From an uncultured Bacillota bacterium (lineage in GTDB: Bacteria > Bacillota_I > Bacilli_A > Erysipelotrichales > Erysipelotrichaceae), in assembly GCA_949290085.1 (NCBI GenBank), contig CASEQH010000031.1, positions 1 to 61,935 on the forward strand: a DNA stretch of 61,935 bases. Direction: 5' to 3'. Under the pieces are notes generated by a model. That model saw only the letters and a list, made by a program, of their open reading frames with translations, did no database searches and was not told where the DNA came from. The translations under genes were made by a program, and so were the position numbers. This document shows, piece by piece, positions 7,830 through 17,467 of this stretch (position 1 is the stretch's first letter; every line of letters begins with the position of its first letter).

Positions 7830-8012
7830 TTATCCAATAACCCCCAATAATCTCAGGAATAATGTAATGACAAATTCACAAGCGATAAAGAATATACCAA
7901 AGAATAAAGTAAAGATGATAACTTGCACAGAATTGGTTAGTAAGTCACCCTTTTGTGGCCACCTAATCTTTTTAATTTCCTTTGTGATTCCATTTAAACT
8001 AAACCAGCTCAT
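7830..8012 (-). CDS. secE: Preprotein translocase subunit SecE
   Basis: The 60-residue protein has the short cytosolic amphipathic helix (GITKEIKKIRWPQ) followed by one membrane span (VQVIIFTLFFGIFFIACEF). This is the standard short SecE of Gram-positive bacteria. It stabilises SecY in the translocon. It is flanked by rpmG and nusG, the classical arrangement. Confidence 0.94.
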   Translation of the reverse strand: MSWFSLNGITKEIKKIRWPQKGDLLTNSVQVIIFTLFFGIFFIACEFVITLFLRLLGVIG

Positions 8013-8022
8013 AGTTTTCCTC

Positions 8023-8178
8023 CTATTTTGTCTCTTTATGTAAAGTGTGCTTATTGCAACGTTTGCAGAACTTCATCAGTTCTAAACGCTCATTAGCATT
8101 TTTCTTATTCTTATGAGTAGAGTAATTGCGGGATAAACATTCAGTACATGTAAGTATAACGCGATCTTTATTTGCCAC
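8023..8178 (-). CDS. rpmG: Ribosomal protein L33 (zinc-ribbon form)
   Basis: The 51-residue product starts at GTG (8176-8178), six bases after AGGAGG. It keeps two CxxC pairs (CTEC and CKRC), so it is the zinc-binding form of L33. The upstream in-frame extension has no support. First gene of the rpmG-secE-nusG group. Confidence 0.94.
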   Translation of the reverse strand: MANKDRVILTCTECLSRNYSTHKNKKNANERLELMKFCKRCNKHTLHKETK

Positions 8179-8264
8179 AGTTTCCCTCCTAAATAAAAAA
8201 GTTATTAAAACTCGTCTAATAACAAATACATAATACCTAATCCTTCGACAATAGTCAAGGATAA

Positions 8265-8292
8265 TCAAAAAATAGACAGCTGAGCTGTCTAT
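8265..8292 (-). terminator. Terminator after the pyrophosphatase gene
   Basis: AATAGACAGCT / AGCTGTCTATT inverted repeat followed by TTTTTT on the minus strand, overlapping the stop codon region. Confidence 0.85.
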
Positions 8293-9911
8293 TGATTGAT
8301 TATCTCTGTTAGCATAGGTATCAGTTGTTGTTTACGCGAGATGATATTGTGGTCAAAACCAGAATGTTCATCAAAGATAGACTCGATGACATCCTTCATG
8401 ATGTATGACTTTGGACCATAGTATACAAACATAGTACCTTCACCCATGACATGAGTGAACATCATAATCATCAAATCATAGCCATTAGCTACCTGTTCTT
8501 CATCCATAGTCTTTTGAATCTCTTTTAGACGTAGTTGTATATCATCGATATTGCGATAATTAGTCTGGCCTACAGCTATTCTTGTCTTACCAAATTCATA
8601 ACGTTTCAAGTCTTTAGATATTAGTTCTCTCACATCAGCATCTTTAAGATTGACAGATGAATCTAATAATTCTTTCGCATAAGTATCTAAGTCTACTTCA
8701 GCTATCTTAGCTAACTGTTTGGCCGCTTCGATGTCTTCGCTTCTAGTAGTCTCAGACTTAAAATTCAAAGTGTCTGAAATAATAGCCGAAAGCATCATAC
8801 CGGCTATACTCTTACATGGCAATAAACCATTTTCCTTATACATTTGAAAGATGATGGTGCAAGTACAACCGCAACATTGATTGCGATAGTAAATAGGTTT
8901 ATTAGTTTCGATATTCCCAATGTGGTGATGGTCGATGATTTCTACTATCTCTGCTGAATCGATATTATCAATACTTTGAGCTTTCGAGGAGTGATCGACA
9001 AGAATGAGCTTCTTGCGTGGATATTTAAATAGATGATAGCGTGATACTGCCCCAAGTATTTTCTTGCCGTCTAAAACAGGATAACTTCTAAATCTCGTAT
9101 TCACTATCGATTTAGCGACATCATCGACATATTCATCCTTTTGATAAGTCTTGATATTAGTAGTCATGATGGAAGAGACAGGAATGGCTTCATAAATATT
9201 CATGGCGATATCCATGATTGAAGAATTAGTCTTGATGATAGATACATCATGACATATAGCTTCATCGATCAATTCTCTGGATAATTCATCACCATGGGCA
9301 AATATTAGACAAGCTGCCTTATTAGCGATAGCTTTATAAGCTAGTTCTTCATTGACAGGTAAAATGAATACACTATGAGAAACAACATCAAGATAGTCAA
9401 AAGTCGATATGCTAGCTACATTGACTATACCATTAGAGCTAAAATTCTCACTCTTATATACTAATTCACCATTTAAGTCATGACTAATCAATTCTAGATT
9501 AGTATTTTGAAATAAATGATCTCTTTTCTCTTTAGGCATTAGTCTAAGACTAGATAAGTCGCTGACTGAAGTAATACCTACTAATTCTTCATTATCATCG
9601 ACGACAAATAGCGTCTTATTGTTTGTTTGAATGACTTTCTTTAAAGCGTCATTACATGATTTTTTATAATGAATGAGTACTGGTTCATCCATCTTTATCT
9701 CCCCTAGAGTTTTTCTAGCGTCCTTGATTACATTAGGGGCATCAATATTAAAATAACGGGTTGCAAACTTGGTCTCTTCATTTAGAGTGCCTAATCTGCC
9801 AGCTATTGCATTAAATCCCAACTTCCTTTTGAGTTCTGCATAAGCTAGAGAACTAGCTATACTGTCAGTATCAGGATTTTTATGGCCAATAACGGTGATA
9901 CATTCTTCCAC
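8289..9911 (-). CDS. ppaC: Family II Mn-dependent inorganic pyrophosphatase with regulatory CBS/DRTGG insert
   Basis: The 540-residue DHH-superfamily enzyme hydrolyses pyrophosphate to phosphate. The N-terminal GHKNPDTDS motif and later DHSS and DHHH supply the metal centre, and the C-terminal [10 protein letters not shown] motif binds substrate. Between them, about residues 70-295, are two CBS segments around a DRTGG-like region, the form in which adenine nucleotides tune activity. Family II enzymes without the insert are about 310 residues. The start is GTG with an AGGAGA site nine bases away. Confidence 0.92.
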   Translation of the reverse strand: MEECITVIGHKNPDTDSIASSLAYAELKRKLGFNAIAGRLGTLNEETKFATRYFNIDAPNVIKDARKTLGEIKMDEPVLIHYKKSCNDALKKVIQTNNKTLFVVDDNEELVGITSVSDLSSLRLMPKEKRDHLFQNTNLELISHDLNGELVYKSENFSSNGIVNVASISTFDYLDVVSHSVFILPVNEELAYKAIANKAACLIFAHGDELSRELIDEAICHDVSIIKTNSSIMDIAMNIYEAIPVSSIMTTNIKTYQKDEYVDDVAKSIVNTRFRSYPVLDGKKILGAVSRYHLFKYPRKKLILVDHSSKAQSIDNIDSAEIVEIIDHHHIGNIETNKPIYYRNQCCGCTCTIIFQMYKENGLLPCKSIAGMMLSAIISDTLNFKSETTRSEDIEAAKQLAKIAEVDLDTYAKELLDSSVNLKDADVRELISKDLKRYEFGKTRIAVGQTNYRNIDDIQLRLKEIQKTMDEEQVANGYDLMIMMFTHVMGEGTMFVYYGPKSYIMKDVIESIFDEHSGFDHNIISRKQQLIPMLTEIINQ

Positions 9912-9946
9912 TGTAAAAAATCTCCTTTTATTAAATATATCATGAA

Positions 9947-10852
9947 TTAATTTTTTCGACTATGTGGATGAGCCTTAATGACCGCATTTTTTAATCTATC
10001 ATAGGTTAAATGAGTATAGATTTGCGTCGTCGATAAATTGGCGTGACCTAAAAGTTCTTGAACGACACGTAAGTCAGCACCATTATCTAATAGATGGGTG
10101 GCAAAAGAATGCCTCAACATATGGGGATGAATATTTACCTTAATAGGTAGACGATTTTGTACATCCTGTAACATGAGTTGTACAGAGCGTGAGGACATTT
10201 TACTACCACGTGTAGAGACAAAAAGATATGGGGAATCTTGACTAGCATAGATATCACGATATTCGAGTAAATATTTATCGATTAATTCTAAAAGACGAGG
10301 ATAAAATGGAATGATGCGTTCTTTGCTACCTTTACCCATAACTCTAATTATTAGATTATTATTATCAATATCAGTCAATTTGATATTTAGGCATTCCGAA
10401 ATTCTGAGTCCGCAAGCATATATAGTCTCTACTATCGTTCTATTTCTAAGTTCAATTGGTGAAGCGAGATCAAAAGAAGATAAGAGACTTTCCATCTCAT
10501 CAAAAGTCAAAACGTCAGGCAAGTGCTTTTTAACCTTAATATTCTGCAAGGATAAAAAGGGATTGTCATCAACTATCTCCTGAAGATTTAAATAGCGATA
10601 AAAAGACTTTAATGCCGACACATTTCTGGCGAAAGTTGCATTAGAAATCTTCTTTTTGGTAATCTTGCCACTGCGCAGAGCTTCAACATATTGATAGACG
10701 ATATCTTTATCGATATTTAAATCTTCAATGCCCTTGTCTTTCAAGAAAGTTAAAAAACGAGCGATGTCACGATAATAGGCGTCACTTGTGCATTTAGAAT
10801 TGGTATGGGTGACAGATAGATATTTGATAAATTCATCTAATTCTTGATACAA
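9947..10852 (-). CDS. xerC: Tyrosine recombinase XerC/XerD type
   Basis: The 301-residue recombinase has an N-terminal SAM-like core-binding domain and a C-terminal catalytic domain. The R-K-H-R-H-Y set is visible as CGLRISE, GKGSKER, HMLRHSFATHL, LLGHANLSTTQIY. It should act at dif to resolve chromosome dimers. Position after topA-trmFO favours XerC (CodV). It starts at TTG with AAGGAG eight bases upstream, overlapping the trmFO end by 16 bases. A paralogue or XerS-type role cannot be excluded. Confidence 0.9.
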   Translation of the reverse strand: MYQELDEFIKYLSVTHTNSKCTSDAYYRDIARFLTFLKDKGIEDLNIDKDIVYQYVEALRSGKITKKKISNATFARNVSALKSFYRYLNLQEIVDDNPFLSLQNIKVKKHLPDVLTFDEMESLLSSFDLASPIELRNRTIVETIYACGLRISECLNIKLTDIDNNNLIIRVMGKGSKERIIPFYPRLLELIDKYLLEYRDIYASQDSPYLFVSTRGSKMSSRSVQLMLQDVQNRLPIKVNIHPHMLRHSFATHLLDNGADLRVVQELLGHANLSTTQIYTHLTYDRLKNAVIKAHPHSRKN

Positions 10853-12144
10853 GTTAAATACTCCTTATAAGCATTTATTTCTCGAGTGGAAGCATTTATG
10901 AATACTTCTTTTTTATTTTGTTTATTATAGCTATCTTGACATTCAAAAATACCAAAATTAGCATTCATTGGTACTAGTTTTTCAATTGATGGATTAGATA
11001 TATATAAAGCCATAGCTCCCATCATCGTCGAAGCACTAAGATTTTTAACTTCTTTATCATTTAAATATTGATACATCGCTAATGCGCTATATAAGCCACT
11101 AGCTGCACTTTCGACATAGCCTTCTACGCCACTGATTTGTCCAGCGAAGAAGATGTTTGGATATTTAATTGACTGATAATGCTCATTTAAGACCTTAGGA
11201 GAGTTGATATAAGTATTTCTATGCATGACACCATATCGAACAATATTAACATTTCTTAAGGCTGGAATGAGGCTTAAAACTCTTTTTTGTTCACTGAAGG
11301 TCAAATGAGTTTGAAAGCCCACGATATTGTATAGAGTATCGATGGCATTATCTTTTCTAAGTTGAACTACGGCATAGGGCATAGTGCCATTATATCTTAA
11401 ACCAACAGGTTTCATCGGACCGAATAATAGGGTCTTAATTCCCCTTTTAGCCATGACTTCAAAAGGCATACAACCTTCAAAATATATCTCCTTGTCCATT
11501 TCTTTGACATCAATAGTCTTGGCATTAATAACTTCCTTATAGAAGATATTAAATTCTTCTTTAGTCAATGGGCAATTGATATAATCGCCCTTAGCATCAT
11601 CTTCCCATCTTGACTTATAGTAAGCATGATTAAAATCAATACTGCTTTTTTCTACTATTGGCGAAACAGCGTCATAGAAGTAGAGATAATCTTTATCACA
11701 TAGCTTTAAGATAGCCTTGGACAAGTCACCTTCACAAAGGGGACCGGCCGCAATGATGGTCGGTATATCATAATCGATATCAGTTACTTCCTCATCTATC
11801 ACCTTGATATTGGGATGATTTCTTATCGTTTCCGTAATATATTTTGAAAAGGCTAAGCGATCGACTGCCAAAGAAGAACCAGCTTCAACTCTAGTACTAT
11901 CAGCCGCTTTCATGATTAAAGAATCAAAGATACGCATCTCATTTTTTAATAGACCTACCGCATTTTCAATATTGTCACTTCGCAAGGAATTAGAACAGAT
12001 CAGTTCACCTAAAAGGTCAGTCTTAAAAGCTGCATGGCGCTTAACTTTCTTGCATTCATAAAGTTCAACTTCTATTCCTCGATTAGCTAATTGATAGCTG
12101 GCTTCACAACCAGCTAGTCCTCCACCTACTACTCTGACTTTCAT
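10837..12144 (-). CDS. trmFO: FADH2/folate-dependent tRNA U54 methyltransferase TrmFO
   Basis: The 435-residue flavoprotein makes 5-methyluridine at position 54 of tRNA using methylene-tetrahydrofolate. The N-terminal FAD fold is evident (VRVVGGGLAGCEASYQLA), with CSNSLRSD and the C-terminal FFAGQISGVEGYVESAASG. The ATG overlaps the topA stop by four bases, giving a topA-trmFO-xerC operon common in Bacillota. Confidence 0.96.
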   Translation of the reverse strand: MKVRVVGGGLAGCEASYQLANRGIEVELYECKKVKRHAAFKTDLLGELICSNSLRSDNIENAVGLLKNEMRIFDSLIMKAADSTRVEAGSSLAVDRLAFSKYITETIRNHPNIKVIDEEVTDIDYDIPTIIAAGPLCEGDLSKAILKLCDKDYLYFYDAVSPIVEKSSIDFNHAYYKSRWEDDAKGDYINCPLTKEEFNIFYKEVINAKTIDVKEMDKEIYFEGCMPFEVMAKRGIKTLLFGPMKPVGLRYNGTMPYAVVQLRKDNAIDTLYNIVGFQTHLTFSEQKRVLSLIPALRNVNIVRYGVMHRNTYINSPKVLNEHYQSIKYPNIFFAGQISGVEGYVESAASGLYSALAMYQYLNDKEVKNLSASTMMGAMALYISNPSIEKLVPMNANFGIFECQDSYNKQNKKEVFINASTREINAYKEYLTCIKN

Positions 12145-14168
12145 TTACTCTTCTTTTTACTACCTTTTTTTCTAATGAACTTAGGCTTTTCTTCGCCTTC
12201 GATATTTTCGATATGTTTACATTTTGGATAGTTGCTGCAACCCAAGAAAAAGTTGCCATAGCGACTTTTACGCTTCAATAATTCTCCACCACAATCTGGA
12301 CATACTTTTCCTGTATGTTCTGGTTCAAACTTATCTTCTGATTTAATGCTCTTAGTATAATGACACTTTGGATAGTTTATACAAGAGATAAACTTACCAT
12401 ATCTAGATTGACGATAAACTAATTCACCACCACATTCAGGACATAATTCACCTGTCTTTTCGGCTTCCTTTTTTTCCATATTGGCATAGGCATAATCAAC
12501 TAGAGGAATAAAGCGATCATAAAAATCTCTTAAGGCCCCTACATAATCTATCTGTTCCAAAGCTATCTCATCCAGTTCTTTTTCCATCTCAGCTGTATAT
12601 TTGATATTGATGACCGAAGAAAAGTATTCTCTTAACATCTCATCGGTCAAGATACCCTGTTCGGTAGGATAAAAGTACTTAGTCTTAGAATTTTCACTGG
12701 CCTTTTTATGTTCAACATAGGCTCTTTTGATTATCGTATCGATAACAGTAGCATAAGTTGATGGTCGGCCAACACCCTCTTCTTCTAAGGCCTTGATAAG
12801 TTTAGCTTCGGTATAACGGCTAGGAGCTTCCGTAAAATGCTGTTCATGCTCAATAGATTTATATGTGAGTTCTTCATTGAGCTCTAGTTCTGGCAAGTTT
12901 ACATCTTTAGAACTATCATAGTCTTTATATACCTTTAAAAAGCCATCAAAGGTCATGACACTTCCGTTAGCTGTAAATAATAAGTCATCATTCTTGAGAC
13001 TATAAGTCACTGTATCACTCTCTACTGGAGCCATTAGTGATGCCACTGTTCTGGCATAAATCAATTTATATAATTTATATTGGTCATTAGTTAAATATGG
13101 TTTAACCTTGGCAGGTGTATTTTCAATATTAGTAGGTCTGATGGCTTCGTGAGCATCTTGTGAACCAGCATCATTTTTAACTCGATATGAACCGACATAT
13201 CTTTTGCCATATTCATTTTCTATCATCTGTAAGGTATTTCTTACAAAGTCGTCTGATAGACGCGTCGAGTCCGTACGCATGTAAGAGATAAGACCCTGCG
13301 TCTCATCACCTAAATCAATACCTTCATAAAGAACTTGAGCTATCATCATAGTCTTTTTGGCTGAAAAGCCTAGTTTAGATGAAGCTTCTTGCTGAAGAGT
13401 CGAAGTGATAAAAGGAAGTCTAGAGAAGCGCTTTTTAACTTGTCTATCGATATTTTCAACGATGAAAGGATTATGAATTATGGCAAGAATATCATTTGCT
13501 TCGGTTTCGTTATTGATGATGGCCTTTTCACCATTGATTTTAGCTAAACTAGCCTTAAATTCTTCATTATCATGTTCAAAAATGGCATCTATTGTCCAAT
13601 ACTCCTTAGGTACAAAAGCTTGTATCTCTTTTTCCCTATCGCATATCAGACGCATAGCAATCGATTGTACACGACCTGCACTCTTAGATTTAATCTTATT
13701 CTGTAATAGTTTGGATAATTTAAAACCGATGATACGATCTAAGATACGACGAGTTTCTTGTGAATGAACTAGGCCCATATTGATAGGACGAGGATTCTTT
13801 AAAGCTTCAAGGACTGCTTTTTTAGTAATCTCATGGAATTCAATGCGATTAGCATCATTGATATCTAAGCCCAATACCTGTGATAAATGCCAAGAAATAG
13901 CTTCTCCTTCACGATCCGGGTCGGTAGCTAGATAAATATTAGATGCATCCTTTGCATTCTTCTTTAAATCAGATACTAATTGTTTTTTATCTTTTAAGAT
14001 AGCATAGTCAGGCTTAAAATTATTTTCTATATCGACACCAAGTCCACCCTTAGCCGTAGTCAAATCGCGGATATGACCAAGCGAAGATACAACTTTATAA
14101 TCTTTTCCTAAATATTTTTCTATCGTTTTCGATTTTGATGGCGACTCTACAATAACTAAATTCTTCAT
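12141..14168 (-). CDS. topA: DNA topoisomerase I
   Basis: The 675-residue type IA enzyme relaxes negative supercoils. It has the TOPRIM start (VIVESPSKSKTIEKYLG), the DPDREGEAISWHL acidic motif and the active-site region SYMRTDSTRLS (Tyr near residue 295). Two C-terminal zinc ribbons (CPECGGEL...CINYPKC and CPDCGGEL...CSNYPKC) are present, then a basic Lys tail. Length and domain order are normal. It overlaps trmFO by four bases. Confidence 0.97.
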   Translation of the reverse strand: MKNLVIVESPSKSKTIEKYLGKDYKVVSSLGHIRDLTTAKGGLGVDIENNFKPDYAILKDKKQLVSDLKKNAKDASNIYLATDPDREGEAISWHLSQVLGLDINDANRIEFHEITKKAVLEALKNPRPINMGLVHSQETRRILDRIIGFKLSKLLQNKIKSKSAGRVQSIAMRLICDREKEIQAFVPKEYWTIDAIFEHDNEEFKASLAKINGEKAIINNETEANDILAIIHNPFIVENIDRQVKKRFSRLPFITSTLQQEASSKLGFSAKKTMMIAQVLYEGIDLGDETQGLISYMRTDSTRLSDDFVRNTLQMIENEYGKRYVGSYRVKNDAGSQDAHEAIRPTNIENTPAKVKPYLTNDQYKLYKLIYARTVASLMAPVESDTVTYSLKNDDLLFTANGSVMTFDGFLKVYKDYDSSKDVNLPELELNEELTYKSIEHEQHFTEAPSRYTEAKLIKALEEEGVGRPSTYATVIDTIIKRAYVEHKKASENSKTKYFYPTEQGILTDEMLREYFSSVINIKYTAEMEKELDEIALEQIDYVGALRDFYDRFIPLVDYAYANMEKKEAEKTGELCPECGGELVYRQSRYGKFISCINYPKCHYTKSIKSEDKFEPEHTGKVCPDCGGELLKRKSRYGNFFLGCSNYPKCKHIENIEGEEKPKFIRKKGSKKKSK

Positions 14169-14225
14169 ATATTCTTCCTTTATTTTCTATATAAGCACTA
14201 TAGCTTATTTAATTTCATTATTCAA

Positions 14226-14945
14226 TTACAAAACAATCATTTGTGCTCCCTCTTGAATGAGCATATTACAAGCTTCTCCCTCTAAATCAAAGATGCGATA
14301 AGGTAAGGCATAGACATCTCTATTTAGGTCTATGGCATGTTTGACCGTGGTCATCGTACCACTTTTGACGCTCGCCTGCATGACATATAATTCCCTTCCT
14401 AAGGCAGCTATCATGCGATTGCGTATAGGAAAGTGATGTTTTAAAGGTGGGGTTAAACCAGGATATTCAGATAGTATCAAATGTTTCTTTGAACATTCCT
14501 CAATTAGTTTTTCATTTTGTCTTGGATAACAATAATCAATACCAGAACCCAAGATGCCAATAGTCCTTTTGGCATGAAAATGAGCGATGGCATCAATACC
14601 TAAGGCTAAGCCAGAAATAATAACTAAGTTTTGTTCATTTAATTTTGCAGTTAATTTGATGGTTGCTTCTTTAGCATAATCTGAGGCGATTCTTGATCCG
14701 ACAATAGCCACTTTATCCTCTTTTAATAATGACAAATCCCCCTTGTAGTAGATGACCAAAGGAGGATAGTGGAGCAATGAGAGTTCTTTTGGATATTCAG
14801 CATCTAAGATGGTTAGACAATTATGGATACCAAGGCTTTTATAGTCTTCATCATCTCTAATAGCTTTAATTATCCTAGCGTACTCTCCCTTATATTTATA
14901 ACTATAATATATGATTTGTTCACGCATTAATGGATATTTCATCAC
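14226..14945 (-). CDS. dprA: DNA processing protein DprA/Smf (short form)
   Basis: The 239-residue Rossmann-like protein has the DprA signature (VAIVGSR, ISGLALGIDAIAH, GILGSGIDYCYP, FPIRNRMIAALGRELYVMQA). DprA loads RecA on incoming single-stranded DNA during transformation. Other than a short N-terminal part, the core domain alone is present: the C-terminal winged-helix (DML1) of longer homologues is absent, as in many low-GC species. The gene sits between rnhB and topA, its usual place. Presence alone does not show competence. Confidence 0.92.
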   Translation of the reverse strand: MMKYPLMREQIIYYSYKYKGEYARIIKAIRDDEDYKSLGIHNCLTILDAEYPKELSLLHYPPLVIYYKGDLSLLKEDKVAIVGSRIASDYAKEATIKLTAKLNEQNLVIISGLALGIDAIAHFHAKRTIGILGSGIDYCYPRQNEKLIEECSKKHLILSEYPGLTPPLKHHFPIRNRMIAALGRELYVMQASVKSGTMTTVKHAIDLNRDVYALPYRIFDLEGEACNMLIQEGAQMIVL

Positions 14946-14974
14946 TATATCATTGTAAGTGATAATCCGAAATC

Positions 14975-15562
14975 CTATAAATTAATGAATTTTTTGCAAG
15001 GATTATAAGATAAGCGATAAATATCTAATAAACCATATTCTTCTAATAGTTCAAGATGTCTTTTAGTAGGATAGCCCTTGTGTTTATTAAACTCATATTG
15101 AGGATAGAGAATATGATAACCTTCCATGATACTATCGCGTAAAACCTTAGCTAGAATACTAGCGGCCGCAATAGAAATGCTCAAAGCGTCACCCTTGATG
15201 ATGGGATGAGTTTCCTTATTAACTTCTATAGGCATGGCATCAGTCAAAATGATATCAGCTTCAAAAGACTCTGCTAATTCCCTCATCGCTTTTTTAGTAG
15301 CTTGATAGATATTTAGTTTATCTATCTCCTTAGGTGATACTATTTTAAACTCATAATGAATGGCATTATCGATTATCTCTTTAAAAAGACGTTTACGCTT
15401 AGAAGCTGATAATTTCTTAGAATCATTAATCTCTTCATTTGCATAATAAGGCTTAAGAACACAAGAAGCGACAACTAAAGGACCGCATAAAGGCCCTCTT
15501 CCTGCCTCATCGATACCCATAACGAGCTTAGGCCAAGACTTATTTTCAAATTCATTCAACAT
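14975..15562 (-). CDS. rnhB: Ribonuclease HII
   Basis: The 195-residue nuclease removes ribonucleotides embedded in DNA. The GIDEAGRGPLCGPLVVA motif gives the first acidic residues; DSKKLSASKR, ILTDAMP, KGDALSISIAAASILAKVLRD complete the active site. It overlaps rbgA by 11 bases. Confidence 0.95.
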   Translation of the reverse strand: MLNEFENKSWPKLVMGIDEAGRGPLCGPLVVASCVLKPYYANEEINDSKKLSASKRKRLFKEIIDNAIHYEFKIVSPKEIDKLNIYQATKKAMRELAESFEADIILTDAMPIEVNKETHPIIKGDALSISIAAASILAKVLRDSIMEGYHILYPQYEFNKHKGYPTKRHLELLEEYGLLDIYRLSYNPCKKFINL

Positions 15563-16421
15563 AGTCCCAAGTAATCTTCCCTATATTATTGTTGCGCACA
15601 TCTGCTAAAAACATATCATAAGTTTTATCATAATCTATCTCGCCACCACTTTTTAACCACTTTTTAGACAAAGCTATCTCATCTATGAGTTTGATGACTC
15701 TTTTATCCTCTATCTTGATGTCATAACGTTTTTCTAACAATTCAGGATAGTAGTTTTTTAAATAATCTAAGCCAAAGATAGTAATAGCTTCTTTATCGAG
15801 TATGCGATCGCTGATGGATGCTAAAAGAGCCAAACGATATGCGACATCTTGATCTTCAAACTTAGGCCATAATACACCCGGAGTATCTAATAATTCTAAG
15901 TCCTCATGAATTCTTATCCATTGCAAACTCTTGGTGACTCCAGGTCTATTTTCTACCTTGGCTGTCTTCTTTTTCGTGATGGCATTGATGAGAGTTGACT
16001 TACCGACATTAGGTATGCCACAGACTAGGGCTCTAAGCATCTTCTTACGAATACCTCTAGCCTTAGCTCTTTCTATTTTGGCCTTTAAAATTTCTTTAAC
16101 CTCATTGACGATTTGATTGCTGGCATTCTTATCAAAACTATTGATGGCAATAGTCTTAGTCTCTTCATTTAAGACTCTTAGCCACTTATCCGTCATCGTC
16201 TCATCACTCAAGTCTTTCTTAGTTAAGACAATGAGGCGAGGTTTCCCCTGTCCCAAACTTTTCAGTAGAGGATTAGCACTAGAAAAAGGCATGCGCGCAT
16301 CACGCAATTCAATAATGATATCGACAAGTTTGAGCTGTTCCTGCATCTGGCGTTTAGCCTTTTCCATATGACCTGGATACCAGTTAATATTCACTGTTTG
16401 TTTCTGCATCTCTTTTTCCAT
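15552..16421 (-). CDS. rbgA: Ribosome biogenesis GTPase RbgA (YlqF)
   Basis: The 289-residue circularly permuted GTPase shows NWYPGHMEKAKRQM at the start, G4 (LTKKD) before G1 (GIPNVGKSTLIN) and G3 (LDTPGVLWP). RbgA is needed for late assembly of the 50S subunit, including L16 incorporation. The start ATG follows GAGGTG. It lies between lepB and rnhB as in Bacillus. Confidence 0.96.
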   Translation of the reverse strand: MEKEMQKQTVNINWYPGHMEKAKRQMQEQLKLVDIIIELRDARMPFSSANPLLKSLGQGKPRLIVLTKKDLSDETMTDKWLRVLNEETKTIAINSFDKNASNQIVNEVKEILKAKIERAKARGIRKKMLRALVCGIPNVGKSTLINAITKKKTAKVENRPGVTKSLQWIRIHEDLELLDTPGVLWPKFEDQDVAYRLALLASISDRILDKEAITIFGLDYLKNYYPELLEKRYDIKIEDKRVIKLIDEIALSKKWLKSGGEIDYDKTYDMFLADVRNNNIGKITWDYVE

Positions 16422-16450
16422 GCTTTCACCTCTTTTCCTATTTCAATATT

Positions 16451-16960
16451 TTATTTCATACCAAAATGGCTAAATGGCCATATGACAAATACATGACTAG
16501 AAACAAAGTCATCAAGACTAAATGTTCCATAGTAGCGAGAATCCTTAGACACTTCTCTATTATCACCTAAGACAAAATATTCATCATCTTTTAAAGTATA
16601 AGTAAAATCAGGGGTCAATGTATTCTCATCCAAGAATTCTTCTTCTACCGCCTCACCATTGACATAGAGAACATTATCATAGTATTCTATCGTCTCATTA
16701 GGCAAACCGATAACCCTTTTTACTAAACGATTTTGACTCTTCTCACTATCTATTACGACAATATCAAAACGATTGATGCCCATATTCTTGCTGATGACAA
16801 AGCTAAAACCAAAGTCGCCATCATTGAGATTCGGCTCCATCGAAGTGCCCTCTACTTTGACTGATATGAAGACAAATTGCATTATAATGAATACAATAAT
16901 CGCACTTATGATGATAGTCTCTAATACATCAATCACAATACTTTTGATGTCATTTTTCAT
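16451..16960 (-). CDS. lepB: Signal peptidase I
   Basis: The 169-residue membrane protease cleaves Sec and Tat signal peptides on the outer face. One N-terminal span (about residues 13-34) is followed by the catalytic Ser40 (VEGTSMEPN) and Lys81 (NRLVKRVIGLP). The later boxes GDNREVSKDSR and G-x-F are also present. The gene follows rplS across a terminator, so read-through or a separate promoter must drive it. Confidence 0.95.
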   Translation of the reverse strand: MKNDIKSIVIDVLETIIISAIIVFIIMQFVFISVKVEGTSMEPNLNDGDFGFSFVISKNMGINRFDIVVIDSEKSQNRLVKRVIGLPNETIEYYDNVLYVNGEAVEEEFLDENTLTPDFTYTLKDDEYFVLGDNREVSKDSRYYGTFSLDDFVSSHVFVIWPFSHFGMK

Positions 16961-16973
16961 AATTTCTCCTTAT

Positions 16974-17000
16974 AATAAAAGCCGCTTTCACGGCTTTTAA
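16974..17000 (-). terminator. Terminator between rplS and lepB
   Basis: AAAAGCCG TGAAAG CGGCTTTT hairpin followed by ATTAT on the minus strand, directly after the rplS stop. The U tract is short, so partial read-through into lepB is likely. Confidence 0.75.
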
Positions 17001-17002
17001 CA

Positions 17003-17353
17003 TTATTTACGAATTTCTTTAATACGAGCTGCCTTACCAGAAAGACCTCTTAAGTAATATAGTCTAGCTCTGCGTACTTTACCATGTCTTAAGATAGTAA
17101 CTGAATCGATAATTGGTGAGTTAACTGGGAATGTTCTCTCTACGCCAATACCATTAGAAATCTTACGAACAGTAAATGTTTGGCCGATTCCAGAGCCTTG
17201 AACTCGAATAACTAAGCCTTCGAATGCCTGTATACGTGACTTGTCACCTTCTTTAATTCTAACATCGACACGAACAGTGCAACCAGGGCGAATGTCTGGC
17301 ATGTCATTGCGCAACTGTGATTTAGTAATTTCTTTAACTAAATTTAAATTCAT
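17003..17353 (-). CDS. rplS: Ribosomal protein L19
   Basis: The 116-residue protein sits at the subunit interface. It starts [15 protein letters not shown], with AAAGGAG nine bases upstream; a longer in-frame start is just leader sequence. [12 protein letters not shown] and [12 protein letters not shown] are typical. It has its own promoter and a structured leader. Confidence 0.97.
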   Translation of the reverse strand: MNLNLVKEITKSQLRNDMPDIRPGCTVRVDVRIKEGDKSRIQAFEGLVIRVQGSGIGQTFTVRKISNGIGVERTFPVNSPIIDSVTILRHGKVRRARLYYLRGLSGKAARIKEIRK

Positions 17354-17382
17354 CTTTCTATTCTCCTTTAACAATTATATTA

Positions 17383-17433
17383 ATCAATCTTCATAAGCAC
17401 GAAGCAAAGCGGAACATTGATGCACAAGTGCTT
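17383..17433 (-). promoter_or_regulatory. Possible pseudoknotted leader of rplS
   Basis: In the 5' UTR two six-base pairings interleave: AAGCAC (17428-17433) with GTGCTT (17395-17400), and ATCAAT (17416-17421) with ATTGAT (17383-17388), as read on the minus strand. Crossing arms would give a pseudoknot. L19 leaders are known in Bacillota, but I cannot match this one to the family model. Confidence 0.4.
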
Positions 17434-17437
17434 TAAA

Positions 17438-17466
17438 ATATTATCATATCTTCTCATAAAATGCAA
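17438..17466 (-). promoter_or_regulatory. Promoter of rplS
   Basis: TTGCAT (17461-17466), 17 bases, TAATAT (17438-17443) with an upstream TGA, on the minus strand. Confidence 0.75.
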
Positions 17467-17467
17467 A

